This document shows positions 6,391 to 14,463 of a stretch of DNA of 32,386 nt, piece after piece. The notes under the pieces are model-generated. The model was not told the DNA's origin. It saw nothing but the letters and a program-made list of their open reading frames with translations, and did not search any database. A program made the position numbers and the translations under genes. Within the stretch, counting starts at the first letter, position 1. Each line of letters starts with the position of its first letter. The stretch is from Treponema sp. (lineage in GTDB: Bacteria; Spirochaetota; Spirochaetia; Treponematales; Breznakiellaceae): NCBI GenBank assembly GCA_031267675.1, contig JAIRYT010000057.1, positions 1 through 32,386 on the forward strand, given 5' to 3'.

Positions 6391-7155
6391 TACTTCGTTC
6401 AGCAGTTGCCGTGTTTTTTCCGGCAGTCTTCCGATAAAAGCGTCCCTTTGGGATTTCTTATAGAAGTGCTCCGTTAGCAGTATGGCCGCTCTCCGTTCCC
6501 CGGCCTCGGCAAGCAGAATCACCGCGCCGGAAAGAATATGATCGCGGCCGGACAGGCTCGGCAAATCCTCTCCTGTCTGTTTCGGCGGGTTTACCGCGAG
6601 ATATACTTCCTTGGTGGATTTGGTTCCGTTCTTTACCGCCTCGATGTCTTCATCCGATGCCTTTTTCAGAATATTCTTTGTCTGGTAAATGTGGGCGGCG
6701 CTTACCCCCAGACGGTCCGCCAGATGATCGGCCGTTTTACCCTCGCCCTTGCGGGCCCTGTCCCCGTCCATCATCTGTACCGCCTGGATTATTTCGGCCG
6801 GGGTAAGGTTGCGCCTGAAAACCTGCCGTTCGAAGGTATAAAGGATGGCGTCGCCCCTGTCTTCGAATTCCTTTTCGACGACCGGTATTTCCAGAAGCCC
6901 CGCCTCTTTCGCCGCGGCGAGCCTCGTGTGTCCGTCAAGGATAATATTTTTATCCTTCCACAGGACGAGCGGCTGGCTTTTGTCAAAGCCTTTCTTTACG
7001 ATGTTCCGCGCTATTTCTTCGCGGGTTTCATCGGACATCTTGAATATGCGGGCGATCTCGGAATCGATAATAACGTCCTCGATCCTCATCATTTTGGCGT
7101 AATAATTTTTGCCGGCGTTCCATCCGGCCGCCTCGGGCGCTTTCAGTTTCGCCAT
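6373..7155 (-). CDS. ParB-like partition/DNA-binding protein
   Basis: The 260-residue protein has a ParB/Srx-type N-terminal domain (about 20-115) and a central HTH (about 140-166, TADHLADRLGVSAAHIYQ). The signature reads IILDGHTRLAAAKEAG. GHTR stands where chromosomal ParB proteins have the CTP-contacting GERR, which places it with plasmid/phage ParB-like proteins. Whether it uses CTP is open. The ATG overlaps the stop of parA by one base (TGATG), the classic parAB arrangement. Its stop codon lies inside a copy of the palindrome repeat, and the main repeat array is just downstream, the place where a centromere bound by this protein could lie. That binding is inferred. Confidence 0.85.
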   Translation of the reverse strand: MAKLKAPEAAGWNAGKNYYAKMMRIEDVIIDSEIARIFKMSDETREEIARNIVKKGFDKSQPLVLWKDKNIILDGHTRLAAAKEAGLLEIPVVEKEFEDRGDAILYTFERQVFRRNLTPAEIIQAVQMMDGDRARKGEGKTADHLADRLGVSAAHIYQTKNILKKASDEDIEAVKNGTKSTKEVYLAVNPPKQTGEDLPSLSGRDHILSGAVILLAEAGERRAAILLTEHFYKKSQRDAFIGRLPEKTRQLLNEVQTVPV

Positions 7156-7964
7156 CAGAACGCCTCCGGTATATCGAGCGCTTCGTCAAAAAAACAGCCG
7201 GCAAGTTCGGTTACCGCCGAATAAAGCGCCTCGTTGCAAACCGCTCCGGGAACGTTTTTCGCCCCGCACAGCTTTTTGCGGTAATCGATAATCTGGTATA
7301 TGCCCGACGTCCAGGGAAGCCAGGTCGAGGCCGGCGTCAGCGGCAAACCCGAGTTCCGGTACAGATCGACAAAATCGTTCTGCCGTCCCGATTTCGATTC
7401 CTCATAGCGTTTTTCATACCCGTTTAGAAGGATAAACCAGTTTTCAAACCCCTCCACGTCGCGCGGGATCACCTGGCTTAAAAATACGGCGGCGTTATAG
7501 CTGAATAAATCCTTGAGCACCGGGGTAATGGCATAGTCGGCCGCGTGCAGCGCGTTAAGCACGATATTGTCGTAGGTCGGATGGCAGTCGATGATCAGTA
7601 TGTCGTATTTTCCGTACAGGGAGGGGATCATGCGCTTAAGACGCTTTTCGCTGACGGTACGCAGGTCGCTGAGATAGGGCGACGACGCGATTAAATCAAT
7701 GCCCGGCGTATTGGTGGGTACGGCGAAGTCGCATAAATTATTGTCCTCGTCACCCAGGGCGGCGGCGAAATTAAGCTTTTTTGTCTTTTCCATCATCGGT
7801 TCGTCCAGGTGGTAGCCGGAAAGACTGTTGTTAAGGTCGCAGTCGGCCTGTAATACCTTCTTGCCGGCGGCAGCCAGGCATTTGGCGATTTCAATCGCGG
7901 TGATCGTTTTACCGACCCCGCCTTTGATTGAGCAGAGCGTGAGTACCGTTGTTTTATTTTCCAT
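7155..7964 (-). CDS. ParA-type partition ATPase
   Basis: The 269-residue ATPase carries the deviant Walker A motif KGGVGKT near residues 14-20, the switch/Walker B-like stretch ILIIDCHPTYDN and the D-rich QADCDLNNS loop. It probably forms the force-generating partner of the ParB-like protein for segregating the element. I chose the start MENKTTVLT because it places the Walker motif at the normal distance from the N-terminus; the in-frame extension to 8075 overlaps the leader ORF and looks non-coding. The start has only a weak GTGAG site and lies 7 bases after the stop of the 45-aa ORF, so translation may depend on that ORF. There is no N-terminal HTH domain, so it is like the short (type Ib-like) ParA proteins in this respect. 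Confidence 0.88.
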   Translation of the reverse strand: MENKTTVLTLCSIKGGVGKTITAIEIAKCLAAAGKKVLQADCDLNNSLSGYHLDEPMMEKTKKLNFAAALGDEDNNLCDFAVPTNTPGIDLIASSPYLSDLRTVSEKRLKRMIPSLYGKYDILIIDCHPTYDNIVLNALHAADYAITPVLKDLFSYNAAVFLSQVIPRDVEGFENWFILLNGYEKRYEESKSGRQNDFVDLYRNSGLPLTPASTWLPWTSGIYQIIDYRKKLCGAKNVPGAVCNEALYSAVTELAGCFFDEALDIPEAF

Positions 7965-7971
7965 GGCGTAC

Positions 7972-8109
7972 TCACTTGTTCCTGTTCGCAAGCAATAACG
8001 GCAAACGCGCGCCGAACGCGCGACCGGCGTTTTTCTCAAGGTTCCCGTACTTTTCAACCAGGAAATCAGAAACACCTTTTTCTCTTAATTCTTTTACCGT
8101 TTGGATCAT
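7972..8109 (-). CDS. 45-aa leader ORF upstream of parA
   Basis: The ATG has a strong GGAGG site at a good distance (GGAGGAAAGCCAA then ATG). The product begins MIQTVKELREKGVSDFLVEKY, a plausible amphipathic helix, and ends with a basic tail (GARLPLLLANRNK). I do not recognise a family. It ends 7 bases before the parA start. Its ribosome binding site lies within one arm of a 12-bp inverted repeat, so its translation, and through it that of parA, may be controlled by RNA folding. It could be a true small protein or just a coupling leader. Confidence 0.5.
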   Translation of the reverse strand: MIQTVKELREKGVSDFLVEKYGNLEKNAGRAFGARLPLLLANRNK

Positions 8110-8111
8110 TT

Positions 8112-8209
8112 GGCTTTCCTCCGAAAATAATTGTCCCGCTCCCAAGGGCGGATATGGACACAAAAGGAGTTGAACCTTTTTCCGGTATAGGCTGCGCCGG
8201 AGGAAAGCC
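8112..8209 (-). promoter_or_regulatory. Predicted RBS-hiding stem in the parA leader RNA
   Basis: CGGAGGAAAGCC (plus strand 8198-8209) and its exact reverse complement (8112-8123) are 74 bases apart. In the minus-strand transcript the downstream arm contains the GGAGG ribosome binding site of the 45-aa ORF, so pairing would hide it. The loop holds two smaller stems: AAAAGG/CCTTTT near 8162-8180 and CCGC/GCGG near 8138-8151. It also carries one CTATACCGG half-site of the palindrome family (plus strand 8182-8190). Confidence 0.5.
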
Positions 8210-8758
8210 GTCCCTCGCGCGGTATGCTTTCCACTGACAGATACTGATGGGTATTCTGGCGCGGGCATACTTCACCCGTACCGGTCGACCGTCGGTGTCC
8301 TTGTATTCCTGTCGCCTCGCCGAAACAGAGTGCGACGGGGTCGGTTACTAGTCCGACGCCTTTGGCAGAGACGGATAATTTTTGGATTTTAGTGACCCGG
8401 CAAAAATGCCGGGTTTTGCAAGTCTATATTTTATAAAGACTTACAGGGCATCGTCCGCATAACGTTCCGGCTGTATATGACATTTTGGACTTGGGATTCC
8501 TTTGCCGGCTGCCGGCGCTTTAATTCCTTCCGTGTTATCGCTTTACCGAAAGGCGTCATTGTACGTATGCTGACATCGCGGCGGTTTCATTAGTTCCTTG
8601 CCGTTGGACCGGGCCGGCGCGGTATGGATCTGCTGCAAATTTTCCCCGCCGCAGACATGTTTTCCATCAGCTTTATCTTCGGGGCCTGGTTCTCCGCCAG
8701 GCCGCTGAGCGGGAGGTGATTCCTGGTTTTTTGCCGGACCGGCGCGCCTGGGCCGCAA
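8210..8758. other. Junction region without convincing genes
   Basis: No protein-coding frame here looks real, and I found no tRNA or integrase. Reading frames such as the minus-strand one at 8543-8794 are rich in Pro, Gly and charged residues and lack support. The stretch contains several hairpins: GTCGG/CCGAC (8340-8357), the terminator-like one at 8395-8417, AAGTCT/AGACTT (8420-8442) and GGCCTGG/CCAGGCC (8683-8703). It separates element-type genes from chromosome-type genes, so the boundary of the element probably falls here. No flanking direct repeat is visible because only one end of the element is in view. Confidence 0.5.
8395..8417 (+). terminator. Intrinsic terminator-like hairpin
   Basis: ACCCGGCA, an AAAA loop and TGCCGGGT form a perfect 8-bp stem followed by TTT and then GC. 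On the minus strand no T-run follows. No plus-strand gene is recognised upstream, so it may end a small RNA from 8210-8395 or a read-through transcript. Confidence 0.55.
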
Positions 8759-8787
8759 TTGTATTTTTAGGCTGAATTTGCTACAAT
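8759..8787 (+). promoter_or_regulatory. Promoter of ilvE
   Basis: TTGTAT (8759-8764), a 17-bp spacer and TACAAT (8782-8787) precede a strong AAAGGAGA ribosome binding site and the ATG at 8806. The predicted start of transcription is near 8794, which would leave only a very short leader; it would overlap the ribosome binding site, so the exact start is uncertain. Confidence 0.5.
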
Positions 8788-8805
8788 TCAACAAAGGAGA
8801 GTGAC

Positions 8806-9888
8806 ATGGCGTTTAGCTTAAACTGTTATCCCGTAATGTACCGCGCAAAATACACCCAAAGCGGCGGCTGGAAAGAAGAATTTCTGGAAAAACCCCATAA
8901 AACCAGCGAAGAAGAAGCAAAGCTTCCCGCGGCGGAAGCGGCGGCGCTGTCCGATTCGCGCAATTTTTTTGCCGATATGCCGCTGGTAAATTATACCACC
9001 CAGTATGGGTTAGGCTGTTTTGAGGGTGTCAAGGCGCTGCCCCAAAAAGACGGCTCTCTTGCCATATTCAGGCCCGGTGAAAACGGCAGGCGTTTCCAGA
9101 ATTCAATGGAAGGGCTTTTTATGCCGCCCTTTCCCGCGGATGCCTTTGTCAGGGCGCTGGTCGAGATGGTAAAGCGGAACGCCGCTTTGGGCTTTAGGGC
9201 CCGTTACCAAAGTGAATGGGAACGCGATAATTTTGCCAATGCCGATTCAATTTATTTACGGCCCTTTACCTATACCGAAGGCGGCATTGGCGTAAACATT
9301 TCGCATGAACCCTGGGTGGTGGCGGTTTGTACTCCGGTTAGTTCCTATTTTAGCGCGGGGGGGAACGACGCCGTGGTAAGCGAGCGGATACGGGCGACGC
9401 CCAAGGGCACGGGCTGGATCAAGGCCGACTCAAACTATGTGATCGCCGCGCTCGCAAAAGAAGAGGCGCACCGCGCGGGTTATATGGAATGTGTGTTTCT
9501 TGACTCGCAGGAACACCGCTACATAGAAGAAGGTTCTTCGTGCAATATTTTCTTTTTGCTAAAATCGGGAGAATTGATCACGCCGGAGCTGGGCGATACG
9601 ATACTCCCCGGTATTACCCGAAAAAGCATTATCGAAATTGCCCGCGATATGGGTATTACGGTGCGCGAACAAAAAATTGACATTAACGAAGCGCTGTCGA
9701 ACGCCGCGGAATGTTTTGTCAGCGGAACCGCCGCGGGCGCAACGCCAATTTCGTCCCTTACCTATAACGGAAAAAAGACGGCGTTTACGTTTCCCGGCGA
9801 GTTGTCGGCCTCGGTACAAAAAACATTAAAAGGAATTCAATATGGTATTCTGCCTGACACAAAAAACTGGATGGTTCCGGTAAAATAG
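8806..9888 (+). CDS. ilvE: Branched-chain amino acid aminotransferase
   Basis: This PLP enzyme exchanges amino groups between glutamate and branched-chain 2-oxo acids, the last step of Val, Leu and Ile synthesis. The 360-residue length and the N-terminal extension fit the larger (class II) BCAT subfamily. Visible fold-type IV features are YGLGCFEGVKA, the YLRPFTYTEG block, the catalytic lysine in GWIKADSNY, YIEEGSSCNIFF, LPGITRKSI and the phosphate-binding SGTAA. In most family members the residues after the lysine read GGNY; here they read ADSNY, a small change near the cofactor. A good AAAGGAGA site precedes the ATG. Its stop codon abuts the start of the outer-membrane protein gene (TAGATG). 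Confidence 0.9.
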   Translation: MAFSLNCYPVMYRAKYTQSGGWKEEFLEKPHKTSEEEAKLPAAEAAALSDSRNFFADMPLVNYTTQYGLGCFEGVKALPQKDGSLAIFRPGENGRRFQNSMEGLFMPPFPADAFVRALVEMVKRNAALGFRARYQSEWERDNFANADSIYLRPFTYTEGGIGVNISHEPWVVAVCTPVSSYFSAGGNDAVVSERIRATPKGTGWIKADSNYVIAALAKEEAHRAGYMECVFLDSQEHRYIEEGSSCNIFFLLKSGELITPELGDTILPGITRKSIIEIARDMGITVREQKIDINEALSNAAECFVSGTAAGATPISSLTYNGKKTAFTFPGELSASVQKTLKGIQYGILPDTKNWMVPVK

Positions 9889-11169
9889 ATGTACAAAAAA
9901 CAGGCGGCTTTGCTGTGCATGTGTATTACGCTGCTTTGCGTACGGGAGGCCGCTGCGGAAGAAACAGTTTTTGCGGAAGAAATATCCGGGCCTGCCGCGA
10001 CCGAAGCCGCCGCCGCCGGCGACAGTATTACCAAAATTGAAATAATCGGCCTAAAACGGACAAAGGAGCACATTGCCCTTTATCCGCTGGAACGTTTTCG
10101 CGGAACAAGCGCCCGTGACCTGGATGAAAACGAAGTAAAGGCCGTTATCATGGATACGGGAATACTGGATCCGGTCTCGGTAGAAGTTTTGATTGGTGAT
10201 GACGGCGCCGTCCTTCGCGTAACCGTTACCGAAAAATGGTCGATTATTCCGCTTCCGCTTTTTTCGGTCCAGGGTTCAAGTTATGCAGGCGGCATTTTTT
10301 TGGCCGACACGAATGCGTTCGGGCTTCGCGATCAAGCCGTTATCGGAGGTATGTACGGCTCGTCAAACTGGATGCTCATGTCAATGTACAACCACGTTTC
10401 CAGCGGCAATCTGCCCGGGTGGACCGTTTCTTTTGGTTATACCAGGGGGGAACGGAAAGACCTTGACAGTGAAGAAACCGTATTGCGCCGTTTTAAGGAA
10501 CAAAACCTTATGGCCGGCGGAAGTATTAATTATTCGCTTGCCCGGTATATAACGGCTGCGTTTGGCGTTACCTACGGACAGTCAAAAATACTTGAAACCA
10601 AAAATTTACTGGCGGCGCCTGATGACGCCCGCTTTTTGGAATTTGCTCCCCGTATAAGCGTGAGGACCAGTAAATACGACGGCTACCTGATGTCCGAAAA
10701 ACGGGCGTCGCTGTCGTACGAATATCATTGGGGCATCAAGGGCGATTCATTTGGTTCGGTCAGATTTGACGGTCAGTTCCAGCACTCGCTGTATCCGGGC
10801 TTTTTGGTAAGCGTACAAAGCGGCGCCCTCTGGAGCCCCGACGCGCCGGACCTTTTTGAGTCAGGCCCCGAAGCGTCAAGAACAGGCCTGCTGCCCGCCG
10901 GATACCGCGCGCAAAGTTATGCCGGTTTTTCGGCGGGCCTTGAAAAGTACCTGCTAAAATTCAAAATCGGCACACTTTCGGCGCTTGCCGCCTGGCAGAC
11001 GGTTGTTTCAAAAGGCCCGCTTTCGGACACCGAAGCCGCCTACGGTCCCATTGGCGGCATACGCTTTTACCTAAGCCGCATCGCGATCCCCGGCCTGAGT
11101 TTCGCGATAGGCTACAACATAAAAACAGGAATAAAACAGTTTTCGTTTAACATGGGCGTAAGCCTGTAA
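9889..11169 (+). CDS. POTRA/beta-barrel outer-membrane protein (BamA/TamA-superfamily-like)
   Basis: A signal peptide (about residues 1-24, ending REAAAEE) is followed by one POTRA-like domain (about 47-113: ITKIEIIGLKRTKEHIAL..., EVKAVIMDTGI.., VLRVTVTEKW). The rest is a strand-rich region with alternating aromatic and polar residues up to the C-terminus (KQFSFNMGVSL), typical of an Omp85-like beta-barrel. With one POTRA and 426 residues it is much shorter than BamA, so it is a small accessory member, not the main assembly protein. The ATG immediately follows the ilvE stop codon and has no strong ribosome binding site, so it probably depends on ilvE translation. Why an amino-acid enzyme and an outer-membrane protein share a transcript is not clear. 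Confidence 0.7.
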   Translation: MYKKQAALLCMCITLLCVREAAAEETVFAEEISGPAATEAAAAGDSITKIEIIGLKRTKEHIALYPLERFRGTSARDLDENEVKAVIMDTGILDPVSVEVLIGDDGAVLRVTVTEKWSIIPLPLFSVQGSSYAGGIFLADTNAFGLRDQAVIGGMYGSSNWMLMSMYNHVSSGNLPGWTVSFGYTRGERKDLDSEETVLRRFKEQNLMAGGSINYSLARYITAAFGVTYGQSKILETKNLLAAPDDARFLEFAPRISVRTSKYDGYLMSEKRASLSYEYHWGIKGDSFGSVRFDGQFQHSLYPGFLVSVQSGALWSPDAPDLFESGPEASRTGLLPAGYRAQSYAGFSAGLEKYLLKFKIGTLSALAAWQTVVSKGPLSDTEAAYGPIGGIRFYLSRIAIPGLSFAIGYNIKTGIKQFSFNMGVSL

Positions 11170-11174
11170 CGCTG

Positions 11175-13250
11175 TTAATCCTCTGTTTCGGTAACCTTGA
11201 ACCCTTCGCGCGACTTAATTACATCCTCGGCAATGCGGCCCGAAATTGGCGCATAGTGGGCAAAGTCCACGTTAAACGATCCCGTACCGCTGGTAATTGA
11301 ACGCAGATCTATCGAATAGCGAAGCAGTTCCGCCTGGGGAACTTCGGCGTGGATTTCGGCAATGCCGCCGGCCGCGTCCTGCCCGTGGATCTTTCCCCGT
11401 TTGCCGGAAAGATCGCTCATGACATCGCCCAGGTATTTTTCTTCGACAAATACGGTAAGGTTCATTACCGGTTCCAGCAGCGTCGGACTTGCCAGCTTCA
11501 TTGATTCGCGGAACGCGTTACGCGCGGCAAGTTTAAACGAAAGTTCCGACGAATCCACCGGATGGTATTTGCCGTCGGTAATTTTTACTTCGACGTCAAC
11601 CACCGGATAATGGGCCATTGTACCGTGGGCCATTCCTTCGACAACGCCTTTTTCTACGCCGGGAATATAGTTCTTGGGAATTGCCCCACCAAAAATCGCG
11701 TTGACAAACTGATAATTTTCGCCTCGCGGTAATGGAATAATTTCCAGCACTACTTTGCCGTACTGACCGTGGCCGCCGGTCTGTTTTTTGTGCGTGTATT
11801 CGGCGCCGGCTTTTTTTTGTATGGTTTCGCGGTAGGCGACTTTGGGTACATGTGTCTCAAGTTCAATTTTTTGGTTTACCTTGATTTTATCAAGAATAAT
11901 GCCTATCTGTAATTCGCCCATGCCCGAAATCACCGTTTCTTTTGTTTCGCCGTTAAAGCTGTAACGGAATGTTTTGTCTTCTTCCGCCGCGCGGACAAGG
12001 GATTCGCCCAGTTTGTCTTCGTCTTTTTTTGCCAGCGCGTTTACCGCCACCGAATGTACCGGTTCGGGAAGTCGTAACGGCAAAAAGGTAAACGATGAAT
12101 CGCCCGCCGTAATGGTGTCGTTTGTTTTAAGCGTGGGGGACTTTGTAATAATTCCTACATCGCCGGCGGCAAGCTCCCTTACTTCTTCAAGTTTTTTACC
12201 CTGGCAGGTATAGAGTTTGCCGATTCGCTCTTTTTTATTTTCGCTTACATTTACCGCTTCCGAATCGGATGCAAGTTTGCCGTGTATTACCTTAATCCAC
12301 GAAAGCTTGCCGCTAAACTGGTCATAGGTGGTTTTAATTACAAGCGCGGCAAGCGGTTTTTCCGGATCAATCGGCGTTTTTGATTCCGTTCCGTCCGCAT
12401 CCTTTATGGTGTCTTTTGCGGCAAGCGGACCGGGACCCACGTCGGCGATAAAATCAATCAGCGGTCCTACTCCACAATTGTTAAGCGCGCTCCCCGCAAA
12501 AACGGGAACAAATTTATGTTCGGCAAGCGCCTCAATAAGGCCGGTGTGCATTTCTTCCGGGCTCAGGGAACCCTGTTCGATATATTTTTCCATAAGCGTG
12601 TCGTCGCCCTCGGCGGCGGCTTCGATTAACTTTTCACGGGCCGCTTCGAACGCCGCCCTGTAGTCGCCGGGAATGGCTGTTTCCGCCTCAATTCCCTCCC
12701 CGCCGGCGGTATAGGCCCTGCCGTTAAGCACGTCAATAACTCCCTTGCAGGGTTTTCCCAGGGGAATGGTTATTGCCACGGCGTCGCAGTTAAATTTTTC
12801 TTTTATGTCGGCAATGCAGGCGTCGTAACTGGCTTTGTCGTCATCAAGTTTGTTGATAAAGAAACCGCGCGGCTTTTCGCGGCCGTTAAGATTCCTCCAC
12901 AGCTTGATGGTTTCGATCTGAACTCCCGCGCGGCCGTCAATCAGCAAAAGGCCGAATTCGGCGGCGCGAAAACTAATAATAACATCGCCGGTAAAATCGC
13001 TTGATCCCGGCGTGTCGAAAAAATTGATTTTTTTATTGTTTTTGTCAATGTGCCCCAAAACAGTGTGAATTGAGATCTTTCGGTCAATTTCTTCCGGGGT
13101 ATGGTCGCTTGTCGTTTTGCCCGACTCCACGTTCTCGCATTTGGTTATTGCGTTCCCGGCAAAAAGGAGCCGTTCAAACAGGGTGGTTTTACCGGAGCCT
13201 CCGTGGCCGGCAAGGGAGACATTCTTGATGGAATCTGTTGAGTAACTCAT
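11175..13250 (-). CDS. EF-G-like translational GTPase (second EF-G, FusA2-type)
   Basis: All five EF-G domains can be followed over 691 residues. The GTPase motifs are G1 GHGGSGKTT (15-23), G3 DTPGSSDF (79-86) and G4 NKLD (133-136). True EF-G has GHxDAGKTT and DTPGHVDF; here Asp-Ala of G1 is Gly-Ser, and the histidine that activates the hydrolytic water is Ser. This is the hallmark of the EF-G-like paralogue family, so hydrolysis or ribosome coupling probably differs from the housekeeping factor. Some paralogues act in ribosome recycling or stress, but I cannot tell here. An AGGAGA site precedes the ATG. The gene converges on the beta-barrel gene with only 5 bp between them. Confidence 0.88.
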   Translation of the reverse strand: MSYSTDSIKNVSLAGHGGSGKTTLFERLLFAGNAITKCENVESGKTTSDHTPEEIDRKISIHTVLGHIDKNNKKINFFDTPGSSDFTGDVIISFRAAEFGLLLIDGRAGVQIETIKLWRNLNGREKPRGFFINKLDDDKASYDACIADIKEKFNCDAVAITIPLGKPCKGVIDVLNGRAYTAGGEGIEAETAIPGDYRAAFEAAREKLIEAAAEGDDTLMEKYIEQGSLSPEEMHTGLIEALAEHKFVPVFAGSALNNCGVGPLIDFIADVGPGPLAAKDTIKDADGTESKTPIDPEKPLAALVIKTTYDQFSGKLSWIKVIHGKLASDSEAVNVSENKKERIGKLYTCQGKKLEEVRELAAGDVGIITKSPTLKTNDTITAGDSSFTFLPLRLPEPVHSVAVNALAKKDEDKLGESLVRAAEEDKTFRYSFNGETKETVISGMGELQIGIILDKIKVNQKIELETHVPKVAYRETIQKKAGAEYTHKKQTGGHGQYGKVVLEIIPLPRGENYQFVNAIFGGAIPKNYIPGVEKGVVEGMAHGTMAHYPVVDVEVKITDGKYHPVDSSELSFKLAARNAFRESMKLASPTLLEPVMNLTVFVEEKYLGDVMSDLSGKRGKIHGQDAAGGIAEIHAEVPQAELLRYSIDLRSITSGTGSFNVDFAHYAPISGRIAEDVIKSREGFKVTETED

Positions 13251-13281
13251 GGGTATTCTCCTGTAGCTTTTGAGTACCTTA

Positions 13282-13310
13282 ATAATGAAGGGCTATGGCA
13301 AGAATGTCAA
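13282..13310 (-). promoter_or_regulatory. Promoter of the EF-G-like gene
   Basis: TTGACA (13310-13305) is a perfect -35; after 17 bp, CATTAT (13287-13282) is a fair -10. The leader would be about 25-30 bases with AGGAGA near its end. Confidence 0.65.
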
Positions 13311-13368
13311 GAAAAAGTTATGATGAACATATACTCAAGGGGGTTTTTTTCTGGACGATAGATTATAT

Positions 13369-14463
13369 TTGATCCGCGATCTTGATGTTAAACGGCTGGA
13401 AAACCTGCGCTTTCGGGACCAAATTCTGGAGGATTTGGGCAAATCGCTGCTTGAACGGCTCGCGGAGGCGCATTTTCCCGGCGGCGAAGGGGAGCTTTAC
13501 CGCCGTTATATACGGGAAATCGGCGATTTTGAAAATTCAATCAAGACGATACAGGGCGCGCTGGCGCGTATACGCGATCTGGACGAGGAAATTTCGGTAC
13601 GGAAGCAGGAAAAAGCGGACCGCGAGGACGAGGCCGTCATCCTCTACCGGCGCCTGGGCTGCCGTCTTTTACTATACGACGGGCTGGAAGAGCCGGTTCT
13701 GGCGGCGGTGCGGCGTGAGATGGGACCCTGCCGGGAGCGGGATAAAAATCTGCGTTTGCGCCTGGAGGAGCTTGCCGGATCGGGCGGTTTCTTTGGAATG
13801 ATCGGGAACTTTTTTCGTTCCCTCCGGCTGCGTCTGGCGCTTGGACAAAACGAAAAACGTATGGACCGCATTTACCTTAAAGCGGGCCGGATCTACGGCG
13901 AGGCGCTGGATACTTCACAAGCGGATGCGCCGAATTCGTTTTCCGGCGAAACAGCCCTTTTGGTGCGCGATACAATTGCCGCGCGGCAGAATCTGGCGGA
14001 GCTTGACAGCGCCGCCGCGATTCTTGAGGCCGAAAAAGAAAAAATCCGCTCTTCGTTTGGTTTCCGCGAAAAACCGGCGGACAGGATTCGGCAGCTGGAA
14101 AAACAGGCCGTCCTGCGCCGGGAAGATTTACTTGGCCTTTTTCGTAAAATCGGGGAATCGGCGGAATCGCTTTCTGGTCTTGACGATACGGAAAAAGGCG
14201 CGCTTCTGCGGGCGCAGGGTTTTGCCCAAAGCGCCGCCGGTCATGAAAGCGAAATGCGCCGCATCGAGGCGGCTATCGAGGCGGACCGCGAAGCGGAGCG
14301 CGTCGCGCGGCTCGAAAAAAATCTTGCCGTACAGCGCGGTAAATTAATTCTGGGCGAACGGGCCGTTGTTGAACTTAACAGAAAAATCGCCCAGGGCAGG
14401 CGGCGAATACAGGATCTGGGCGGCGGGACACACAAAGAACTGCCCACAGAGGAGGAACAATGA
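13369..14463 (+). CDS. Coiled-coil protein of unknown function, first gene of the topo IV operon
   Basis: The 364-residue product is highly charged and almost entirely helical, with long runs of heptad-like Leu/Ile/Arg/Glu (for example 190-265 and 275-345). One less polar stretch near 138-152 (GGFFGMIGNFFRSLRL) breaks the helices. There is no signal peptide and I recognise no domain. The start is uncertain. The TTG used here has no ribosome binding site, while a CTG at 13351 in the same frame has AGGGGG at good spacing; both follow a -10-like TATACT at 13330-13335. The stop overlaps the parE start (ATGA), and GAGGAGG for parE lies inside this gene, so the two are coupled. Confidence 0.75.
   Translation: MIRDLDVKRLENLRFRDQILEDLGKSLLERLAEAHFPGGEGELYRRYIREIGDFENSIKTIQGALARIRDLDEEISVRKQEKADREDEAVILYRRLGCRLLLYDGLEEPVLAAVRREMGPCRERDKNLRLRLEELAGSGGFFGMIGNFFRSLRLRLALGQNEKRMDRIYLKAGRIYGEALDTSQADAPNSFSGETALLVRDTIAARQNLAELDSAAAILEAEKEKIRSSFGFREKPADRIRQLEKQAVLRREDLLGLFRKIGESAESLSGLDDTEKGALLRAQGFAQSAAGHESEMRRIEAAIEADREAERVARLEKNLAVQRGKLILGERAVVELNRKIAQGRRRIQDLGGGTHKELPTEEEQ

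Noticed and set aside
8150-8300. tRNA-like T-arm (GGTTCAACTCC with flanking pairing) on the minus strand
   Set aside because: No matching acceptor 5' strand lies 70-95 bases upstream and no anticodon arm can be formed. The best acceptor match would need about 150 bases. Kept only as a stem in the parA leader.
8543-8794. 83-codon minus-strand frame before ilvE
   Set aside because: Composition is rich in Pro, Gly, Lys and Glu with no recognisable domain. It overlaps the ilvE promoter and several hairpins and lacks a ribosome binding site.
13382-14347. Alternative plus-strand frames within the coiled-coil gene
   Set aside because: They are shifted readings rich in Arg, Trp and Cys, typical of out-of-frame GC-rich sequence. 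The chosen frame has regular coiled-coil heptads and couples to parE.
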